Of a stretch of 64,000 nt of DNA, positions 60,048 through 64,000 are shown one piece after another (position 1 is the stretch's first letter; the number at the start of each line of letters is the position of its first letter). The position numbers and the translations under genes are program-made. The notes beneath the pieces were generated by a model. That model worked only from the letters and a program-made list of their open reading frames with translations, was not told the DNA's origin and made no database searches. Origin of the DNA: Bretschneidera sinensis (lineage: Eukaryota > Streptophyta > Magnoliopsida > Brassicales > Akaniaceae); the NCBI GenBank assembly GCA_023935145.1, contig CM043697.1, positions 54,200,001-54,264,000 on the forward strand. Direction: 5' to 3'.

Positions 60048-61199
60048 CTTACACAAATGATTCCACTCCAAAAATAAAACCTATTGTGTGCTATGATTGC
60101 AAGAAGCCCGAACACATTAAAGCCGATTGTCCAACAGCAAACAAACCATACAAGAGCTTAAAAAAGAAAGCCATGGTTGCAACCACTTGAAGTGATGACG
60201 ATGATGAAGAACTTTCGAATAACGACGTCGGATATGAAGAAATTGTCAATCCTTGCTTAATGGCAATTGATGATGAAAATGAGGTAACAATTTCCTCCTC
60301 CACTAATAATAATAATATTGTTAGTAGCAGTGAAGAATTAATTGAGATAATTAATGAAATGCAAGAAGAATTAAAAAAAATTGATTCTAGAAATATTGCT
60401 CTCAAGAAGGAAGTCTCATCTCTCTCTAAAGAGATGAAAAATTTAAAAGAAGAAAAATAAAAACTATCTTCCATGCTCTATAACTCATCACAATATTTTT
60501 TGAAAAATGAAAATGATGATTTAAAAAAGAAAGTGATGGAGTTGAATAACATTATATCTAAGCTTATTCTTGGAAATTAAAAACTAGATGAAGTGCTATG
60601 TTGCCAAAGAATGAGTGGAGAAAAATCTGGTTTGGGTTATTCTCCATTATCCAAATAAAAATAAAAAAGAGACTTTGTTTATAAAAAGCAATATGTGTGG
60701 ATAAACTCTCCATTTCTAAGGCCACTAGCAAGGTTAAGAGCTTTCCTTCAAAAAATGCTAGTAAACTTAAGAATGCAAATTTCAATTCAAATGTAAAGAA
60801 TTCTAAAGCATATACTAGAGATAGAAATCCTAGAAATATATATGCACATATATATACTCATCCTAGAAATAGAAATGCTAGGAATACACATTTAAGACAT
60901 GCACATGCATGGAATGCACATCCTAGAAATTACTATCATGCATATCCTAGAGATAACATGTATGTTCATAACTCTTATGCAAGAAACATATATCCTAGAA
61001 ATGCTCATTCAAGGAATAATATGCATACATATTCAAGACGTCCTAGAAAGGTCTATGACTATCATCCTAGGATCATGTATCATCAACATGTCAACAATTA
61101 TAGAGCACCTTATAATGTTAAAAAAGTATGGGTCCCTAAAGGAGCCGTATTTTCTAGGACTAACCCCAAATGACCTAAGAAATTTTGGGTACCTAAAAG

Positions 61200-61500
61200 T
61201 GCTATTGTATATCCATGTGTAATGTAGATATGTCTCCACACCAAAGAAAAATATAACTATTGGTACCTTGATAGTGGATACTCAAAGCACATGACCAGTG
61301 ATCAAAGTATGTTCAATGAGCTAAATTTAAGAGATGGCGGACATGTCACCATTGGAGATAACACCAAGATAAAGATTCTTCCACCATTGACCATGTCTTA
61401 TATGTGCAAGGCCTTAAGCCAAATTTACTTGCTATTAGTTAATTATATGACAAAGGCAACAAAGTCATACTTAAATCCTCTCATTGTCTAGTAATAGAAA
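61200..61500 (+). pseudogene. Sire-like copia protease remnant
   Basis: KEKYNYWYLDSGYSKHMTSD followed by MFNELNLRDGGHVTIGDN (about 61250-61350) keeps the retroviral-type D-S-G catalytic triad. It is preceded by an Asn/Arg-rich repeat region (60840-61070) in which ILEI/HPRN-type units recur. Stops cut it from gag and integrase. Confidence 0.82.
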
Positions 61501-61609
61501 TCGAGAGTAACAAGATTAAGTTTGTTGGCCCTAGACATGATAATGTCTATCTAGTTGATTTAAAATTTTTACATTCGGAAAGTGAAAAATGTTTTTTCGC
61601 TTTTTGTGA

Positions 61610-62590
61610 AAACCCATGGTTATGGCATAGAAGGCTTCGCCATGTGAACATAAATTTACTTAAAATTCTTTCAAGAAAAGATTTAGTTATTGGACTTCCC
61701 AAAATAAAATTTGAAGAAGACAAAGTTTGTGATGCTTGTCAAATAAGAAAACAAACAAGAGTATATTTTAAATCCAAAAAGGTAATTTCAACTTCTAAAC
61801 CATTAGAGCTTTTACATATGGACTTGTTTGGTCCAATAAACACCATTAGTCTAGGCGGCCATCAATATGCTCTTGTTATAATTGATGATTATTCAAGATA
61901 TACCTTTGTTATTTTTATTGCCTATAAGGATGAAGTCTTTAACAGTTTTGTGAACTTTTGCAAGAAGGTTCAAAATGAAAAAATAAATTTTTATTTCAAG
62001 TGTTAGAAGTGGTCATGGAAAAAAAATTTGAAAACCAAAGTTTTTCAAAATTTTGTGATGAAAATGGAATTGATCACAATTTTCAGCCCCTAGAACTCCT
62101 CAACAAAATGGTGTTGTTAAGAGAAAAAATAGAGTTCTAGAAGAATTTGATAGAACCATGCTTTGTGAAAATAGTTTACCAAAATATTTTTGGGCAGAAG
62201 TCGTAAATACTTCTTGCTATGTTTTAAATAGAGTATTAATTAGGCCTACGCTTGACAAAACTTCATATGAACTATGGGAAGGTAAAAAGCCTAATATATC
62301 TTATTTATGCACTTTTGGTTGCAAGTGTTTCATCCTAAATAACATCAAAACTAATTTAGGTAAATTTGACTCAAAGACCGATAAAGGGATATTCTTAGGA
62401 TATTCAACCTCTAGTAAAGCTTATAAAGTTTTTAACAAAATAACTCTAGTGGTTGAAGAATCCGTACATGTTGCCTTTGATGAATCTACCCCAATTATTA
62501 GTAGAATAGTATCTCTTGATGATGATGCAGAATTTATTTCAATAGTGGATACATCTACTCCCATTGTTGACCCTAACGAAAGTTAACCTC
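61610..62590 (+). pseudogene. Sire-like copia integrase, broken
   Basis: Pre-integrase zinc region LWHRRLRHVNINLLKILSRK then CDACQIRKQ (about 61618-61750). The core begins with LLHMDLFGPI (catalytic Asp, about 61812) and VIIDDYSRYTFV (second conserved Asp region, about 61880). A frameshifted stretch near 61990-62150 should hold the Glu motif (TPQQNGVVKRKNR in pieces). The C-terminal half ENSLPKYFWAEVVNTSCYVL to KGIFLGYSTSSKAYKVFNK (about 62170-62435) is open. Confidence 0.87.
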
Positions 62591-62601
62591 AAACAAATCA
62601 A

Positions 62602-63420
62602 GTGGTAAATACTCCCAATCTTGATCAACCTTCCACAAGTCATCAAGGAGATAAACTTCTCAAAGATTTGAGGTATATGAATTATCATCCAATTGATCAA
62701 GTGATTGGTGATCCTTCACAAGGGGTAATAACTCGATCTTCTATGAGAAAGGTTTGCAATTGTGTAACTTATTTATCCCAAGTAGAACCTAAGACTTTTT
62801 TAGAAGCTGAAAAATATATTGATTGGATAAATGCAATGCAAGAAGGGTTAAATCAATTTGAAAGAAATAAAGTGTGGACTCTAGTTCCTAAACCAAAAAA
62901 TCATACCATCAGAGGAATTAAATGGGTTTATAGAAACAAAATGGATGAAAATGGAATTGTAACTAGGAACAAGGTTAGACTTATTGCTAAAGGTTACAAT
63001 CAAGAAGAAGGAATAGACTTTGATGAGACCTATGCTCCCGTAGCTAGATTAGAAGTTATTCGTATGTTACTAGCCTTTGTATGCTTTAAAAGGTTTAAAC
63101 TATATTAAACAGATGTAAAAGGTGCATTTTTAAATGGATTTATAGAAGAAGAGGTTTATGTTGAACAACCTCTTGGTTTTGAAGACACTAACCTTCCAAA
63201 TCATGTTTATAAGCTTTTTAAAGCTCTTTATTGGTTGAAGCAAGCTCCAAGAGCATGGTATGAAAGGTTAAGTAAGTTCTTACTTGAAAATGGTTTTACA
63301 AGAGGAAAAATATATACAACTTTTTTTTTTACAAAAACTCATAAACATAACACACTCTTAGTCTAAATATATGTTGATGATATTATATTTGTAATGAATC
63401 CATGTGTCAACATTTTGCTA
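62602..63420 (+). pseudogene. Sire-like copia reverse transcriptase, broken
   Basis: Motifs: WTLVPKPKNHTIRGIKWVYR, RLIAKGYNQEEGIDFDETYA and PVARLEVIRMLLAF (62870-63085), a TAA after FKLY at 63106-63108. It continues in the same reading with [20 protein letters not shown] (catalytic Asp), [20 protein letters not shown], then after a stop IYVDDIIF (catalytic DD, about 63366-63390). The catalytic residues survive; the stops do not allow a whole protein. Confidence 0.88.
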
Positions 63421-64000
63421 AGTGTATGCAAGGTGAATTTGAGATGAGTATGATGGGAGAGCTTACCTGCTTCCTTGGACTTCAAATCAAACAATTGAAA
63501 GGAGGAATCTTCATCAATCAATCCAAATACACCAAGGACCTGTTGAAGAGGTTTGGAATGAAGAACTCAAAATCTATTGGCACTCCCATGAGTACCTCTA
63601 CAAAACTTGACCGAGATGAGAAAGGTAAGTGTGTAGACACTAAAACTTATAGAAGCATGATACGGGCTTTACTTTACCTAACTGTAAGTAGACTCGATAT
63701 AATGTTTAGTGTATGCATGTGTGCTAGGTTCCAAGCTAACCCTAAGGAATCTCATATAACTGCTGTAAAAATAATATTAAGATATTTGTAAGGTACTCAA
63801 AATCTAGGTTTATGGTATTCTAAAAAATCAACTCTTGAGCTTGTTGGGTACTCGGATGCTGATTATGCAGGTTGTAAGTTAGATAGAAAATGCACCAATG
63901 GAACATATCAATTTCTAGGTGCTATGTTAACTTCTTGGTTTTCAAAGAAACAAAATTCAGTTGCACTATCAACTACCGAAGTGGAATATGTAGTCGTCGG
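63421..64000 (+). pseudogene. Sire-like copia connection and RNase H, cut by window end
   Basis: GEFEMSMMGELTCFLGLQIK, INQSKYTKDLLKRFGMKNSK and GTPMSTSTKLDRDEKGK lead into the RNase H segment VGYSDADYAGCKLDRKCTNG, WFSKKQNSVALSTTEVEYV at the window edge. One stop after ILRYL at 63789-63791. The YSDADYAG aspartate is present. Confidence 0.85.

Larger units (their letters stand above)
51809..60580 (+). pseudogene. Sire-like copia gag, split by element B
   Basis: Start MASSSYTEGHSYSRPPLFND at 51809, followed by a stop after DPDYNY (about 51884). Then capsid-like pieces (EGQDYNLWRIIE, MPKLKSEFNEEDCRMMSLNS, CVSAKEIWDKLQITYKGTSE at about 51915-52190) and a Glu-rich stretch lead up to KRFHKFLKKNKKPY, where element B enters. 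Beyond B, from 60053, gag resumes with the zinc knuckle CYDCKKPEHIKADC (about 60099-60140, CX2CX4HX4C intact) and a coiled-coil-like Lys/Glu segment (EMQEELKKIDSRNIALKKEV, about 60356-60415). Several in-frame stops. Confidence 0.85.
50434..64000 (+). mobile_element. Sire-like Ty1/copia element, runs off window, split by element B
   Basis: 5' LTR, primer site, gag, protease, integrase, reverse transcriptase and RNase H appear in copia order (integrase before reverse transcriptase). Element B (52568-60047 plus CTTAC) sits inside gag. The LTR interrupts MULE transposase. Many stops and shifts make it inactive. Lineage is inferred from the long palindrome-bearing LTR and the domain sequences; Sire/Maximus is most likely, Tork-type less so. 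Its 3' LTR, if present, is beyond 64000. Confidence 0.88.

Noticed and set aside
60564..61239. Minus-strand frames opposite Sire-like gag/protease
   Set aside because: Opposite-strand shadows of a plus-strand copia polyprotein.

Overview
This window is nuclear DNA of a flowering plant, almost certainly a eudicot; the species cannot be fixed from the sequence. The evidence is a two-exon LOB-domain (LBD16/29-type) transcription factor gene, plant-style split exons of PARP1, long AT-rich spacers, and many plant retrotransposon lineages (Tekay/Del chromovirus, Athila, Sire-type copia, L1-type LINE, Mutator and hAT remnants). I see no rRNA, tRNA or CRISPR array, and no bacterial genes.

Layout. 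1-2355: 5' LTR (minus strand) of a Tekay-related element whose body lies before the window. About 2380-3960: badly decayed Ty1/copia reverse transcriptase/RNase H on the plus strand. 3961-9253: spacer with a MITE-like element, a tandem duplication and a spaced direct repeat around a small hairpin. 9254-10378: a 1.1-kb inverted repeat made of two facing LTR-like halves. 11028-20756: a small TRIM-like copia element with a Tekay chromovirus (11837-20580, minus strand) inserted at the start of its 3' LTR; both insertions keep near-perfect 5-bp target duplications. 21069-22253: minus-strand solo LTR of the Sire-like family seen later. 23904-25180: the LBD gene, the only apparently intact host gene. 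28117-35212: a PARP1 pseudogene, with a hAT transposase fragment in one intron and a LINE (about 35364-39965) inserted about 140 bp upstream of its start codon. 43378-49276: internally deleted Athila-like element A. About 49590-50433: Mutator-like transposase fragment, cut off by a Sire-like copia element (about 50434 to beyond 64000), which is itself split by a second internally deleted Athila-like element B (52568-60047, minus strand, perfect CTTAC duplication).

How it fits together. Nearly everything outside the LBD gene is layered transposon. The nesting gives relative ages: MULE, then Sire copia, then Athila B on the right; TRIM, then Tekay in the middle. The PARP1 copy has lost the BRCT, WGR and PARP-regulatory regions and carries several nonsense changes, frameshifts and a lost zinc ligand, so it cannot encode the enzyme. 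I found no new multi-gene system. The items most worth a second look are the large inverted repeat with mirrored G-box tandem units, the internally deleted PARP1 locus, the two Athila-like elements deleted down to the same conserved 3' motif, and the palindrome-rich Sire LTR.
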